Shown here: in pieces, positions 41,796-50,743 of the stretch
Numbering within the stretch: the stretch's first letter is position 1
Layout: each line of letters starts with the position of its first letter
NCBI RefSeq assembly: GCF_010727125.1
Contig: NZ_AP022564.1
Span: 1,240,001-1,304,000, forward strand
Direction of reading: 5' to 3'
Source: Mycolicibacter terrae
Lineage (GTDB): Bacteria > Actinomycetota > Actinomycetes > Mycobacteriales > Mycobacteriaceae
Length of the DNA stretch: 64,000 bases
Notes under the pieces: model-generated
The model's input: the letters and a program-made list of their open reading frames with translations, nothing else
What the model was told of the DNA's origin: nothing
The model's database searches: none
Translations under genes and position numbers: made by a program

Positions 41796-42976
41796 ACCGA
41801 CGAGCCTACGAAGTCATGCCGGCCCAGCCAATCGGTGACGATGTCCACCGCCTGGCGCAGCGCACCGCGCTGATCCGGGCCGGCGTAATAGTGGTTGGCG
41901 CCGGGGATTTCGTGCATCTCCTTGTCCGGGTGCCCGATCGCCTCGAAGAGCCGGCGGGTATGGCTGGGGGTGCAGGCGTCGTCGGCCATGTTGCCGATCA
42001 CCAGGGCGGGAACCGCGAGGTCGTTGCCGCAGTCCACCCCATCGCCGTTCGCATCGTCGTAGCTCCACTGCGACAGCCAGCTGCGCAGCGTGCAGAACCG
42101 TGCGAGGCCGACCGGGCTCATGTTCACTACCTGCGGATCGCCCAGATAGCAGCTGCCGGGGGTGCGGTCGTTGGGGTCCACCGTCGGGTCCAGCCAGCGC
42201 GGGTCGGCCATGGTGCCGTGCACGACGAAGGCGAATTCGTCTTCGGAGCGCCCGGCGGCCTTGAGTTCGGCCAGCTTCGCCTTGACCCAGGCGGTGATCC
42301 GGCGGTTCCGGTCGATCTGCGCCTGCCGGTAGCGGTCCAGGAACTCTTGAGTGTAAGGCGGCTGGTTGGGGTTGTCCGGGTTGTACAGATCCAGCTCCGG
42401 GTCCCGCTTGGTGGGGTCGGATTCGTCGACGATCGAGGCGTCCAGCCATTCGGTCATGGTGCCGTGCCGGCTGATGTGCGCGGCCAGCAGCATGACGCCG
42501 TCGGCGGGGATCAGCCCCAGTGTGGTCAGGTCGGGCCCGTCGCCGGACGGGCTCGCCGTCACCGTCGGATGCTGCGCCTGCTGCTGGTAGAACAGCGACA
42601 GCGAGCCGCCGCCGCTCCAGCCGGCCAGCACCACCTTCGAATAGCCGAGCCGGTTCTTGGCGTCCTTGAGGCATTCGCCGAGGTCTTCGACCACCTTCTC
42701 CATCAGCAGTGCGGAGTCGGTGCCGCGGAAGCGGCTGTTGCAGTAGATGACGTGGTGGCCGGCGCGGGCCAGCGCGTTGACCATCGGCAGGTAGGCCCCG
42801 CCGCCGATCGGGTGCATGAACACCAGGACGGTATCGCTCGGTGCGTCCTTGGGCCGCAGCAGGTAACTCTCCAGCACCACCAGCTCGGCGACCCCGCCGT
42901 AGACGTCACGGACACCGGAATTGTTCTGGTAGGCAATCAGATAGGGGATACGTTCGTAGTCGTGCTTGACGGTCAT
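41792..42976 (-). CDS. Alpha/beta hydrolase of the catabolic operon
   Basis: A 394-residue alpha/beta hydrolase. VFMHPIGGGAYLPMVNALAR begins the core, the nucleophile is in LAGWSGGGSLSLFYQ and the catalytic His in IPGANHYYAG. A long insertion between the nucleophile and the acid (about residues 200-290) forms a lid. As second gene after the dioxygenase-like cupin, it may hydrolyse a ring-cleavage product (C-C hydrolase or lactonase); no direct evidence for the substrate. ATG 42976 overlaps the cupin stop by ATGA. Confidence 0.85.
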   Translation of the reverse strand: MTVKHDYERIPYLIAYQNNSGVRDVYGGVAELVVLESYLLRPKDAPSDTVLVFMHPIGGGAYLPMVNALARAGHHVIYCNSRFRGTDSALLMEKVVEDLGECLKDAKNRLGYSKVVLAGWSGGGSLSLFYQQQAQHPTVTASPSGDGPDLTTLGLIPADGVMLLAAHISRHGTMTEWLDASIVDESDPTKRDPELDLYNPDNPNQPPYTQEFLDRYRQAQIDRNRRITAWVKAKLAELKAAGRSEDEFAFVVHGTMADPRWLDPTVDPNDRTPGSCYLGDPQVVNMSPVGLARFCTLRSWLSQWSYDDANGDGVDCGNDLAVPALVIGNMADDACTPSHTRRLFEAIGHPDKEMHEIPGANHYYAGPDQRGALRQAVDIVTDWLGRHDFVGSSV

Positions 42977-44067
42977 GCGTGCTGTCCTAGGTCGTTGGCG
43001 AGAACTTCCGGTGACGGGGTCAGCCGGCGGCGGGTGTCGATGGCGACGACCTGCCAGTCGACGCGCTGGTAGTCGTCGAACTTGCGTCTGGCGCGTTCGC
43101 GGGCCTTCTCCGGGGCGCCGTGGTGCACGCCTTGCGGCGCATGGCTGATCAGGCCTGGCGGCATCGGAATCCCGTAGAGCGACCCGCCGTGGAAGAACGC
43201 GATCTCGTCGTAGTCGACATTGCGGTGATACCAGGGGGTGCGCTCGGTGCCCGGCACTCCTTCGGCGGGTTTGGGCAGGAAGTTCATCACGTACACGCCG
43301 GTGGCCTGCATGAACAGGTGCACCGTCGGGGGCAGGTGCACCGAATCGGAGGTGACGACGTTGTAGTCGGCGATGTTGAAGGTGAACGCGAAATTGTCGC
43401 CGCGCCAGCCCTCGACGTCGATCGGATTGTGTTGGTAGTGAAGCGTTGTCGGCCCGCCCGCATGGATCAACCGGACTTCGTAGCTGTCGCGTCCGTCGTC
43501 GTCGATGGGAGCCGGGTCGGGGATCACCGCCTGCGACGGGTCGAACGGGAAGTGCCGGCCCAGCGGGCCCGGCGGCGGGACCCGGAATTCGTCGGTGGCC
43601 TGGATCAGCAGCAGAGTCGTCTCGGCGGCGGGCAACTGACGCCAGGTGGTCGCCTTGGGCAGATACACCCAGTCGCCTTGCCGGTAGTCCAGCGGACCGA
43701 ACTCGGTTTCCAGCCGCCCGGAACCGGTGTGGACGAAGCACAGCAGGTCGCCGTCGACGTATCGGACGTGAAACGGCATCTCCGCCGAACGCCGGGACAA
43801 CGAGATGCAGCAGTCCTCGTTGTCGAACAGTCGCAGCGGGTGCCCGGCGGGGTCGGTGGCGTCGGCGGGTTGAAGCTGCGTGGCCAGGACGTCGACGGGC
43901 CGTAGGGGGCCCTCGGCGCGGTAGGCGGTCGGGTCGTGGCGCCGATACAAGTTGGCGGTGCGGCCGGTGAATCCGCCGCGGCCCAGCTCGTCGTCTTTCA
44001 GGCCGTCAAGATCGGCGTGCAGACGCTGGGGAGTGGTGCCTTTGCGCAGGTGAACGAAGGATTCCAT
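42973..44067 (-). CDS. Homogentisate 1,2-dioxygenase-like cupin
   Basis: A 364-residue bicupin of the homogentisate 1,2-dioxygenase family, shorter than the roughly 430-residue true enzyme. The iron-site features are TPWYHRNVDYDEIAFFHGG (His and Glu), and a second His region PGLISHAPQGVHHGAPE, in the expected order, so the metal site looks intact. The N-terminal cupin is DGDLLCFVHTGSGRLETEFG. It is the first gene of a seven-gene operon with CoA-transferase, HMGL-like lyase and acyl-CoA dehydrogenase, pointing to a ring-cleavage or related dioxygenation step rather than simple tyrosine degradation (no fumarylacetoacetase is here). ATG 44067 follows GGGGGCC. Confidence 0.85.
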   Translation of the reverse strand: MESFVHLRKGTTPQRLHADLDGLKDDELGRGGFTGRTANLYRRHDPTAYRAEGPLRPVDVLATQLQPADATDPAGHPLRLFDNEDCCISLSRRSAEMPFHVRYVDGDLLCFVHTGSGRLETEFGPLDYRQGDWVYLPKATTWRQLPAAETTLLLIQATDEFRVPPPGPLGRHFPFDPSQAVIPDPAPIDDDGRDSYEVRLIHAGGPTTLHYQHNPIDVEGWRGDNFAFTFNIADYNVVTSDSVHLPPTVHLFMQATGVYVMNFLPKPAEGVPGTERTPWYHRNVDYDEIAFFHGGSLYGIPMPPGLISHAPQGVHHGAPEKARERARRKFDDYQRVDWQVVAIDTRRRLTPSPEVLANDLGQHA

Positions 44068-44092
44068 CGGTGGCCCCCGGATAGTCGTCCAG

Positions 44093-44114
44093 AAAGTAAA
44101 AGCAACATTACTTT
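44093..44114. promoter_or_regulatory. Candidate TetR operator of the catabolic operon
   Basis: AAAGTAA and TTACTTT are perfect 7-base arms with an 8-base spacer, in an AT-rich island. On the minus strand TACTTT (44098-44093) fits a -10 for the operon (about 25 bases upstream of the ATG at 44067), so a bound repressor would cover the promoter. Ligand regulator: probably the TetR at 39065-39679. Confidence 0.6.
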
Positions 44115-44148
44115 TTGTTCCGGCCCGAGGCAAGGGGTGCGTCCGGGG

Positions 44149-44210
44149 CGCGAGCAGACAGAGAATCGCACCACGCGGCATCCGCGGGTGCGATTCTCTG
44201 TCTGCTCGCG
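44149..44210. terminator. Very strong intergenic hairpin after fadE23
   Basis: Positions 44149-44172 and 44187-44210 are perfect 24-base inverted arms; inside is a further CGCGG-CAT-CCGCG stem with a single bulged A. The arm contains GAGCAGACAGAGAATCGC. It begins five bases beyond the fadE23 stop (44215), so it terminates that transcript. Arms of the form GAGCAGACGCAAAATCGC occur widely as bidirectional hairpins in mycobacterial intergenic DNA, as I remember, so it may be a member of a dispersed family. Confidence 0.85.
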
Positions 44211-44214
44211 GGGG

Positions 44215-45423
44215 CTACTTGAGCTCGGAGGACGACAGGCCCAGCAGCCGGCGGGCCACCACCAGCTGCTGAATCTGCTGGGTGCCTTCGAAGATGTCGA
44301 GGATCTTCGAGTCGCGGCCCCACTTCTCCAGCAGTGTCTGCTCCGAGTAACCGGTGGTGCCGGCCAGCTCGACGGTCTTGAGGGTGACATCGGTGGCCAT
44401 CCGGCCGGCCTTGGCCTTGCCCATCGAGGCCTCTTTGGAGTTGGGGATGTTGTTGTCGGCCTGCCACGCCGAGCGCAGCGTCAGCAGGTACGCCGATTCC
44501 CAGTCGGCCTCCATCCGGAGGAACTCGGCGGCCGGGGCGCTCTGGGCGTGGGCCGGCTTGTCGTAGGAGATCTCCACGCCGGCGTCGGTGAGGATCTTGC
44601 GCAGCTCCTCCAGGGCCGCCCGGGCCACCCCGATGGCCATCGCCGCGACGATCGGCCGGGTGTTGTCGAAGGTCTCCATGACTCCGGAGAAGCTCTTCTC
44701 GGTGTTGATCTCCGGGCTGCCCAGCAGGTTGTCCTTGGGGATGCGGGCGTTGTCGAACCGGATCACCGCGGTGTCGGAGGCCTTGATGCCGAGCTTGTGC
44801 TCGAGGCGTTCGACGATGACGCCGGGGTGCTCGCGCGGCACGATGAACGACTTGATCGCCGCGCGCCCCAGCGACTTGTCCAGCGTCGCCCACACCACGA
44901 TGTGGGTGGCCCGCGATCCCGCGGTGACGAAGATCTTCTCGCCGTTGATCACGTACTCGTCGCCGTCCAGGGTGGCCGTCGTGCTCACCGCGGCCGAGTC
45001 GGAACCGAAGCTCGGCTCGGTGATCGCCATCGCCGCCCACACCTTGCCGAGCCGCTCGAGCTGCTCGTCGGTGGCCACGCCCGAGATCGCCGCGTTGCCC
45101 AGCCCCTGGTAGGGCACCGACAGCATCAAAGCGACGTCGCCCCAGCTCATTTCGAGAACCTGCAACAGCGCGGCCATGTTGGCGCCGTTGCGGTTGCCCT
45201 CTTTGCCCTCGGACTCGCGGAACGCCTCGGCTCCTGCCAGCGCGTTGCCGCCGGCCTTCGACACCCCCTCGAACAGGGTCTCCAGCGTGTCGAGTTCCAC
45301 CGGGTAGGCGTGCTCGCGCTGGTCGTACTTGCGCGAGATCGGGCGCAGCATCTCCGCGGCGCCGGCGTGCGTCATCTCGATGACGTTCTGCAGCTTCTTG
45401 GGGAGTTCCAGATTGATTGCCAT
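44215..45423 (-). CDS. fadE23: Acyl-CoA dehydrogenase FadE23-like
   Basis: A 402-residue acyl-CoA dehydrogenase. FSGVMETFDNTRPIVAAMAI, MAITEPSFGSDSAAVSTTAT (FAD strand) and the C-terminal STNPKI-type region RDSKILDIFEGTQQIQQLVV identify the family. It is paired with the fadE24-like gene 39 bases upstream, as in M. tuberculosis (Rv3140/Rv3139), where the two are induced by isoniazid. Pairs of mycobacterial FadE proteins often make mixed tetramers, which is an inference here. ATG 45423 follows GAAAGA. Confidence 0.9.
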   Translation of the reverse strand: MAINLELPKKLQNVIEMTHAGAAEMLRPISRKYDQREHAYPVELDTLETLFEGVSKAGGNALAGAEAFRESEGKEGNRNGANMAALLQVLEMSWGDVALMLSVPYQGLGNAAISGVATDEQLERLGKVWAAMAITEPSFGSDSAAVSTTATLDGDEYVINGEKIFVTAGSRATHIVVWATLDKSLGRAAIKSFIVPREHPGVIVERLEHKLGIKASDTAVIRFDNARIPKDNLLGSPEINTEKSFSGVMETFDNTRPIVAAMAIGVARAALEELRKILTDAGVEISYDKPAHAQSAPAAEFLRMEADWESAYLLTLRSAWQADNNIPNSKEASMGKAKAGRMATDVTLKTVELAGTTGYSEQTLLEKWGRDSKILDIFEGTQQIQQLVVARRLLGLSSSELK

Positions 45424-45462
45424 GACAGGTCTTTCAGCTCGTTATCGGAGGAAATGACTAAT

Positions 45463-46854
45463 TCAGATGACCAGGACGCCCTCGGCGACGCCGATGGCCC
45501 GCAGGTCGCGGTACCAGCGTTCGACCGGGTGCTCCTTGACATAGCCGTGACCACCGAGCAGTTGCACGCCGTCCAGCCCGATCTGCATGCCCTTGTCGGT
45601 GGCGATCCGCTTGGCCAGCGCGGCCTCGCGGACGAACGGCAGGCCCTGCTCGGCACGAGCCGCCCCGCGCCAGGCCATCAGCCGCAGGCCGTCGAGCTCG
45701 ATGGCGATGTTGGCGCACATGAATGCTACCGACTGCCGGTTGGCGATCGGCTCGCCGAACGCGTGGCGCTCCTTGATGTAGGGCATCACGTAGTCGAGCA
45801 CTGCGTGGCTGGTGCCGACGGCCAGCCCGGCCCAGCCCAGGCGCGACAACGCGATCGCCTCGGAATAGTCGGAATCGGCCGCAGCGTCCTCGCCGAGGCG
45901 GGCGGTCAGCGGCACCGACACCTTGTTCAGCTCGATCTGGCCCAGCGCCGCGGCGCGGATACCCATGCTGGGGTCGGCCTTGACGGTCAGGCCCTGGGCC
46001 GAGGACTCCACGATGAACAGCGCCGGCTTGCCGTTGAGTTGGGCGGCCACGATGAACAGTTCCGCGTTCGCCGCCGCCGGCACCAGGGACTTGACGCCGT
46101 CCAGCCGGTAGCCGCTGGGGGTGCGCACCGCAGTGGTCTTCAGGTTGGTGGGGTCGAACAGCGGCTGCGGCTCGGCGATGGCCACGCACGCCTGAGGGAC
46201 GTTCTCACCGGCGAACTCCGGCAGGTAGGTGGCCTGTTGGTCGGCGCTGCCCCAGTGGGTCAACGCGGCGGCCACCCCGCCCGGCGCCAGGATCGGCAGC
46301 GCCAGGCCCATGTCGCCGTAGGCCAGCGCCTCGGCGACCAGCACATTGGTGATCGCGGAACGGTGTGCGGCGATCCCGTCGAAGTCCTCGGGGATGTTGA
46401 TCGCGGTGATCCCCAGCTCGGCGGCCTTGCCGATCAATTCGTGCGGGTAATCAGCGGCCTCATCGGCGTCGTGGGCGGCCGGGCGCAGAATCTCCGCGGC
46501 GAACTCCTGGACCGTCTCGACGATCATCTGCTGGTCGTCGTCGGGGGTCAGGTCGAAGTAGTCTTTGCCGCTCGCCTTCAGCCGGGTGGGTGCCTTGCCC
46601 AAGGTCTGGACCCGCTTGAACTCGCGGCCGGTCGCCCCGGCCACCGAGAAGACCGTCTTCACCCCGTAGTTCAGGGTCCGGTTCAGCGGGTTGCGCAGGT
46701 TGTGCCGGTCCAGGAACTCCCGGCTGACCAGGGGGGTGACCAGCGCCAGGGCGGTCGCGATCGGGGAGCGCTTGGGCTTCTCCAGGCCGATGGCACTCGA
46801 GCGGCCGGACCGCTTGTCCTTGGCGCCGCGGGCAGCGGATGCGGTGTCAGTCAT
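45463..46854 (-). CDS. fadE24: Acyl-CoA dehydrogenase FadE24-like
   Basis: A 463-residue acyl-CoA dehydrogenase with an N-terminal extension of about 90 residues rich in Lys/Arg (ARGAKDKRSGRSSAIGLEK), usual for FadE24. Substrate-domain phrases are LAPGGVAAALTHWGSADQQ and VPQACVAIAEPQPLFDPTN, where the FAD-strand Thr is replaced. The end is ELDGLRLMAWRGAARAEQG and LDGVQLLGGHGYVKEHPVER, with a C-terminus on AEGVLVI. The palindrome at 46893-46930 precedes it, overlapping the -35 of a TACTTT -10 (46882-46877, minus strand). Confidence 0.9.
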   Translation of the reverse strand: MTDTASAARGAKDKRSGRSSAIGLEKPKRSPIATALALVTPLVSREFLDRHNLRNPLNRTLNYGVKTVFSVAGATGREFKRVQTLGKAPTRLKASGKDYFDLTPDDDQQMIVETVQEFAAEILRPAAHDADEAADYPHELIGKAAELGITAINIPEDFDGIAAHRSAITNVLVAEALAYGDMGLALPILAPGGVAAALTHWGSADQQATYLPEFAGENVPQACVAIAEPQPLFDPTNLKTTAVRTPSGYRLDGVKSLVPAAANAELFIVAAQLNGKPALFIVESSAQGLTVKADPSMGIRAAALGQIELNKVSVPLTARLGEDAAADSDYSEAIALSRLGWAGLAVGTSHAVLDYVMPYIKERHAFGEPIANRQSVAFMCANIAIELDGLRLMAWRGAARAEQGLPFVREAALAKRIATDKGMQIGLDGVQLLGGHGYVKEHPVERWYRDLRAIGVAEGVLVI

Positions 46855-46892
46855 GTCAGAGCCTCACTGAAAAGGAAAAGTATCGATGAGAC

Positions 46893-46930
46893 CACCTTAC
46901 TCCGAAGTAAGGTGACTCGGTAGTAAGGTG
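46893..46930. promoter_or_regulatory. Operator upstream of fadE24: inverted repeat plus third half-site
   Basis: CACCTTACT-CCGA-AGTAAGGTG (46893-46914) is a perfect 9-base inverted repeat, and AGTAAGGTG recurs at 46922-46930 in direct orientation. It overlaps the -35 region of the proposed fadE24 promoter. The regulator is not encoded adjacent; a TetR-like fatty-acid regulator is likely. Confidence 0.7.
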
Positions 46931-46964
46931 TGACGAAGTCGGCAACGGCCCCGCCGCGGCGCCC

Positions 46965-47777
46965 TTAACCCGCGGTCAGGCGGCTCAATGCCGGCGGGTG
47001 TAACAGCGCATTGGCGGCCACGGCGCTGTTGCCGTGCGGGCCCGGGGTGCCGCTCAGATCGGTGAACGTTCCGCCCGCCTCGCGTACCAACACGTCGAGG
47101 GCGGCCAGATCCCACACCGACACCGCCGGTTCGATGACCACGTCGACCGCTCCCTCGGCCAGCAGGCAGTACGCCCAGAAGTCACCGTAGGAACGCACCC
47201 GCCATACCGCCTCGGTCAGGTCGAGGAACTGCTCGCGCAGGCCGCGCAGCGCCCACGTCGTCAGGCCGGCGAACGACAGGCTGGCCGAGTCCAGGTCGCC
47301 CACCGCGGACACCGACAGTCGTCGCGCCGGGCCGTCACCGAAAGTCCCGAACGCGCCCTGGCCTTCTGCGGCCCACCACCGCCGGCTCAGCGCCGGAGCG
47401 CTGATGACGCCGATCCGCGGCACGCCGTCGACGAGCAGCGCGATCAGGGTGGCCCAGACGGGAACTCCGCGCACAAAGTTCTTGGTGCCGTCGATCGGAT
47501 CGATGATCCACTGACGACCGCTGAAAGACGTTGTGCCGCCGAACTCCTCGCCGAGGATCTCATCGGCGGCCCGGTCGGCGGCCAGCATCTCGCGCAGCGC
47601 GGTCTCGACCGCCTGGTCGGCGTCGGTGACCGGGGTGAGGTCTGGCTTGGTGTCCACCCGCAGGTCCAGTGCGCCGAACCGGGCCAGGGTGATCGAGTCC
47701 GCCCGGTCGGCCAGGGCCAACGCCAGGCTCAGGTCCTCGCGGAGTTCGGAGTCGAGATTGTCGTTGATCTGCGCCAT
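46965..47777 (-). CDS. hisN: Inositol-monophosphatase-family phosphatase, probable histidinol-phosphatase (Rv3137-like)
   Basis: A 270-residue Mg2+-dependent phosphatase. Metal-binding motifs are [25 protein letters not shown], and [15 protein letters not shown], all intact. In M. tuberculosis Rv3137, in the same neighbourhood, is the histidinol-phosphatase HisN of histidine biosynthesis as I recall; inositol-phosphate relatives cannot be excluded. ATG 47777 has TAGGAC seven bases upstream (TANNNC, near -10), so it may be leaderless. Divergent from the small membrane protein with 23 bases between. Confidence 0.8.
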   Translation of the reverse strand: MAQINDNLDSELREDLSLALALADRADSITLARFGALDLRVDTKPDLTPVTDADQAVETALREMLAADRAADEILGEEFGGTTSFSGRQWIIDPIDGTKNFVRGVPVWATLIALLVDGVPRIGVISAPALSRRWWAAEGQGAFGTFGDGPARRLSVSAVGDLDSASLSFAGLTTWALRGLREQFLDLTEAVWRVRSYGDFWAYCLLAEGAVDVVIEPAVSVWDLAALDVLVREAGGTFTDLSGTPGPHGNSAVAANALLHPPALSRLTAG

Positions 47778-47788
47778 GGCTGCAGTCC

Positions 47789-47794
47789 TACCAT
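47789..47794 (+). promoter_or_regulatory. -10 element of leaderless promoter
   Basis: TACCAT ends six bases before the ATG at 47801 of the small membrane protein gene, so the mRNA starts at the start codon. Confidence 0.5.
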
Positions 47795-47800
47795 GGCCTG

Positions 47801-48130
47801 ATGTGGGAGATGTGGGCGCTGCTGTTGCTGGTGGCGATTCTGGCGGTGTTCCTGGCGCCGCGGTTCTTCCGGCCGGGGCCGGGCGGCGCAGCGCAGGCGG
47901 GCACCCTGCTGATCACCGGGGTCAGCCCGCGTCCCGACGCCGACGGTGCGCAGTACGTCACGATCACCGGCGTACTGCACGGACCGGGCGTGGAGGAACA
48001 CGAGGTCTATCAGCGGCTGGCGGTCGACGTGGCCAACTGGCCCAGCATCGGTGACCTGCTGCCGGTGGTGTACTCGCCGCGCAATCCCGACAACTGGAAT
48101 CTGGCGCCCCCGCCGTCGACAGGGGAGTGA
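47801..48130 (+). CDS. Small single-pass membrane protein
   Basis: A 109-residue protein of unknown function. The first 22 residues are one hydrophobic helix ([16 protein letters not shown]) with the rest a soluble domain ([40 protein letters not shown]). The domain layout recalls small OB-fold-like or DUF3592-type domains (a segment before a PVVYxPxNP loop), but I do not assign a family. ATG 47801 is leaderless. It converges with fprA, whose stop is 20 bases away. Confidence 0.75.
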   Translation: MWEMWALLLLVAILAVFLAPRFFRPGPGGAAQAGTLLITGVSPRPDADGAQYVTITGVLHGPGVEEHEVYQRLAVDVANWPSIGDLLPVVYSPRNPDNWNLAPPPSTGE

Positions 48131-48150
48131 ATCGGCCGGCGCCGCCTCAT

Positions 48151-49527
48151 TCAGCCGCGCCCGACCCGAAGCATCTCGGCGACGCTGACCAGCTTGATGC
48201 GGGGCCGGCCGTGCGGCTCCCCGGTTGAGCGCTCATGGGCGTCGATCAGCTGCCAGTGCTCGCTGGTCACCAGCTCGGGCTGGCGGGACAGCAGCCACTT
48301 GAGCAGCTGTACGTCATGGTCGGCGTCGACATCGGGCAGCTCGGCTGCTGCTGCCCGGGTGGCCAGGTCGGCGGCGAGCCTGTCGACGGTGGCCTGCGAG
48401 TCGCTCTTGTTGGAACCGATCACCCCGGAGGGCCCGCGCTTGATCCACCCGACCACGTACTGATTGCGGGTGCCCTCGATACGGCCGTCGGTGTGCGGAA
48501 TGGTGCAGCTGCGCTCGTCGAACGGCAGACCCGGCGTCGGCACCCCGCGGTAGCCGACCGCCCGCACCACCAGATCCACCGGCAGAACCTCGCGCTCCCC
48601 GGTGTCGCGGGCGCTGACCCTGCCGTCTTCGTCGGTGACCAGCTCATTGCGGCCCAGCACAATCTCCTGGACCCGGCCCTCGCCGCGAATCTCGATCGGG
48701 GAGGTGCGGAACCGGAACACGATCCGGCGGTTGCCCGGATGCTGTTCGCGGCCGACGTAACCGCTGAGCACCTTGAAGTTCGCCCTGGCGTGTTTGCCGG
48801 CGGCTTCGACGTCGGCCTCGGTGATTCCGGCCAACTCCTCGGGCGTGATCACCACGTCGACGCCCTCGAGGCTTTTCATCTCGCCCAGTTCCCGTAGTTC
48901 CGGGCTGGTGAAGGTGGCCTGCAGAAGCCCGCGCCGGCCGATGATCACCACCTCTTCAATACCGCGCTGGTCGAGCAGTTCCAGCGCGTGGTCGGCGATG
49001 TCGGTGCTGCGCAGTTCTTCGGGGTCGCTGACCAGGATGCGGGCCACGTCCAGGGCCACGTTGCCGTTGCCGATCACCACCGCGCGCTTACCGGTCAGGT
49101 CCGGGGTCATCTCGGTGTAGTGCGGGTGGCAGTTGTACCAGCCGACGAAGTCGACGGCCGCGAGGCTGCCGGGCAGGTCTTCGCCCGGGATGCCCAGGTG
49201 CCGGTCGGACTGGGCGCCCACGGCGTAGACCACCGCGTCGTAGCGTTCGGCGAGTTCGGCGGGCTGGACGTGTTCGCCGACGGCGATGTTGCCGAAGAAC
49301 CGGAATCGGAGATCGGCGGCGGTCTTCTCGAACTGTGCGCTGATCGACTTGATCTTGGGGTGATCGGGCGCCACGCCGGAGCGCACCAGACCCCATGGCG
49401 TGGGCAGCATCTCCAGCATGTCGACGCGCACGTCGACCTCGTCGCCCGCGGCCAGCTTGAGCAGGGAAGCCGCGGCAAAGTACCCGGACGGACCGGAGCC
49501 GACGATCGCGACATGGTAGGGCCGCAT
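48151..49527 (-). CDS. fprA: NADPH-ferredoxin reductase FprA
   Basis: A 458-residue FAD enzyme of the adrenodoxin-reductase type that passes electrons from NADPH to ferredoxins for cytochromes P450 and other iron-sulfur proteins. The FAD motif is [18 protein letters not shown] (about residues 5-22), and the NADPH motif [17 protein letters not shown] (about 155-171). The stretches [20 protein letters not shown] and [19 protein letters not shown] are family signatures. It closely matches M. tuberculosis FprA (Rv3106) and lies divergent from prfB, as there. ATG 49527 (MRPYHV) is preferred; an in-frame codon further upstream is not needed. Confidence 0.95.
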   Translation of the reverse strand: MRPYHVAIVGSGPSGYFAAASLLKLAAGDEVDVRVDMLEMLPTPWGLVRSGVAPDHPKIKSISAQFEKTAADLRFRFFGNIAVGEHVQPAELAERYDAVVYAVGAQSDRHLGIPGEDLPGSLAAVDFVGWYNCHPHYTEMTPDLTGKRAVVIGNGNVALDVARILVSDPEELRSTDIADHALELLDQRGIEEVVIIGRRGLLQATFTSPELRELGEMKSLEGVDVVITPEELAGITEADVEAAGKHARANFKVLSGYVGREQHPGNRRIVFRFRTSPIEIRGEGRVQEIVLGRNELVTDEDGRVSARDTGEREVLPVDLVVRAVGYRGVPTPGLPFDERSCTIPHTDGRIEGTRNQYVVGWIKRGPSGVIGSNKSDSQATVDRLAADLATRAAAAELPDVDADHDVQLLKWLLSRQPELVTSEHWQLIDAHERSTGEPHGRPRIKLVSVAEMLRVGRG

Positions 49528-49609
49528 CCTCGAACCTTCTTTCCTGTGGGGAAGTCGTGCCTGCACCGGCTATCCCCGATGCTAGAGGTCGACCCACGAT
49601 GGCCGCCGG

Positions 49610-49615
49610 TAACCT
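49610..49615 (+). promoter_or_regulatory. -10 element of leaderless prfB promoter
   Basis: TAACCT ends eight bases before the GTG at 49624 of prfB, placing transcription start at or next to the start codon. Confidence 0.5.
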
Positions 49616-49623
49616 CGGTAAAC

Positions 49624-50739
49624 GTGGAACCCGACCGCCAGCCCGACATCGCCGCCCTCGACACCACCCTGACCACGGTGGAGCGGGTGCTAGACGTCGA
49701 CGGCCTGCGCAGCCGCATCGACAAGCTCGAACACGAGGCGTCCGATCCGAACCTGTGGGACGACCAGGCCCGCGCCCAGCGAGTGACCAGCGAGTTGTCG
49801 CACGCCCAGGGCGAGCTGCGCCGGGTGGAGGACTTGCGCCGTCGCCTGGATGACCTGCCGGTGCTCTACGAGCTGGCGGCCGAGGAGGAGGGACAGGACG
49901 CCGCCGACGCGGTGGTCGAAGCCGACGCCGAGCTGGCGTCATTGCGGGCCGACATCGAGGCGATGGAAGTCCGCACGCTGCTCTCCGGCGAGTACGACGA
50001 ACGCGAGGCGCTGGTCACGATCCGCTCCGGAGCCGGCGGCGTGGACGCCGCGGACTGGGCGGAGATGCTGATGCGGATGTACATCCGCTGGGCCGAGCAG
50101 CACAACTACGGCGTCGAGGTGTTCGACACCTCCTACGCCGAGGAGGCCGGGATCAAGAGCGCGACGTTCGCGGTGCACGCCCCGTTCGCCTACGGCACGC
50201 TCTCGGTGGAGCAGGGCACCCACCGGCTGGTGCGGATCAGCCCGTTCGACAACCAAAGCCGCCGGCAGACGTCGTTCGCCGAGGTCGAGGTGCTGCCGGT
50301 GGTGGAGACCACCGACCACATCGACATCCCCGAAGGTGACATCCGGGTCGACGTCTACCGCTCCAGCGGGCCGGGCGGACAGTCGGTGAACACCACCGAC
50401 TCGGCGGTGCGCCTCACCCACATCCCGACCGGGATCGTCGTAACCTGCCAGAACGAGAAATCTCAGCTGCAGAACAAGGTGTCGGCGATGCGGGTGCTGC
50501 AGGCAAAATTGTTGGAACGCAAGCGTTCCGAGGAACGCGCCGAGCTCGACGCGCTGAAGGGCGACGGCGGCAGCTCCTGGGGCAACCAGATGCGCTCCTA
50601 TGTGCTGCACCCCTACCAGATGGTCAAGGACCTGCGCACCGAGTACGAGGTCGGCAACCCTGCCGCGGTGCTCGACGGCGATATCGACGGATTCCTGGAA
50701 GCCGGAATCCGGTGGCGCAACAGGCCGGAAGGCGACTGA
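49624..50739 (+). CDS. prfB: Peptide chain release factor 2
   Basis: A 371-residue class-I release factor recognising UGA and UAA. Stop-codon recognition SPF at residues 206-208 (RISPFDNQ) and the catalytic GGQ at 251-253 ([18 protein letters not shown]) are in place. The frame is open through without the UGA that programmes frameshifting in E. coli, which matches mycobacteria. GTG 49624 is the first start after the -10 TAACCT and yields VEPDRQPD. The frame is open further upstream, but that lies in the fprA leader. It starts a run of genes (mscS-like to smpB) closely spaced on the same strand. Confidence 0.96.
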   Translation: MEPDRQPDIAALDTTLTTVERVLDVDGLRSRIDKLEHEASDPNLWDDQARAQRVTSELSHAQGELRRVEDLRRRLDDLPVLYELAAEEEGQDAADAVVEADAELASLRADIEAMEVRTLLSGEYDEREALVTIRSGAGGVDAADWAEMLMRMYIRWAEQHNYGVEVFDTSYAEEAGIKSATFAVHAPFAYGTLSVEQGTHRLVRISPFDNQSRRQTSFAEVEVLPVVETTDHIDIPEGDIRVDVYRSSGPGGQSVNTTDSAVRLTHIPTGIVVTCQNEKSQLQNKVSAMRVLQAKLLERKRSEERAELDALKGDGGSSWGNQMRSYVLHPYQMVKDLRTEYEVGNPAAVLDGDIDGFLEAGIRWRNRPEGD

Positions 50740-50743
50740 CGGG

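Noticed and set aside
49624..50739. Programmed frameshift in prfB
   Set aside because: The frame is continuous without an internal UGA near codon 25.
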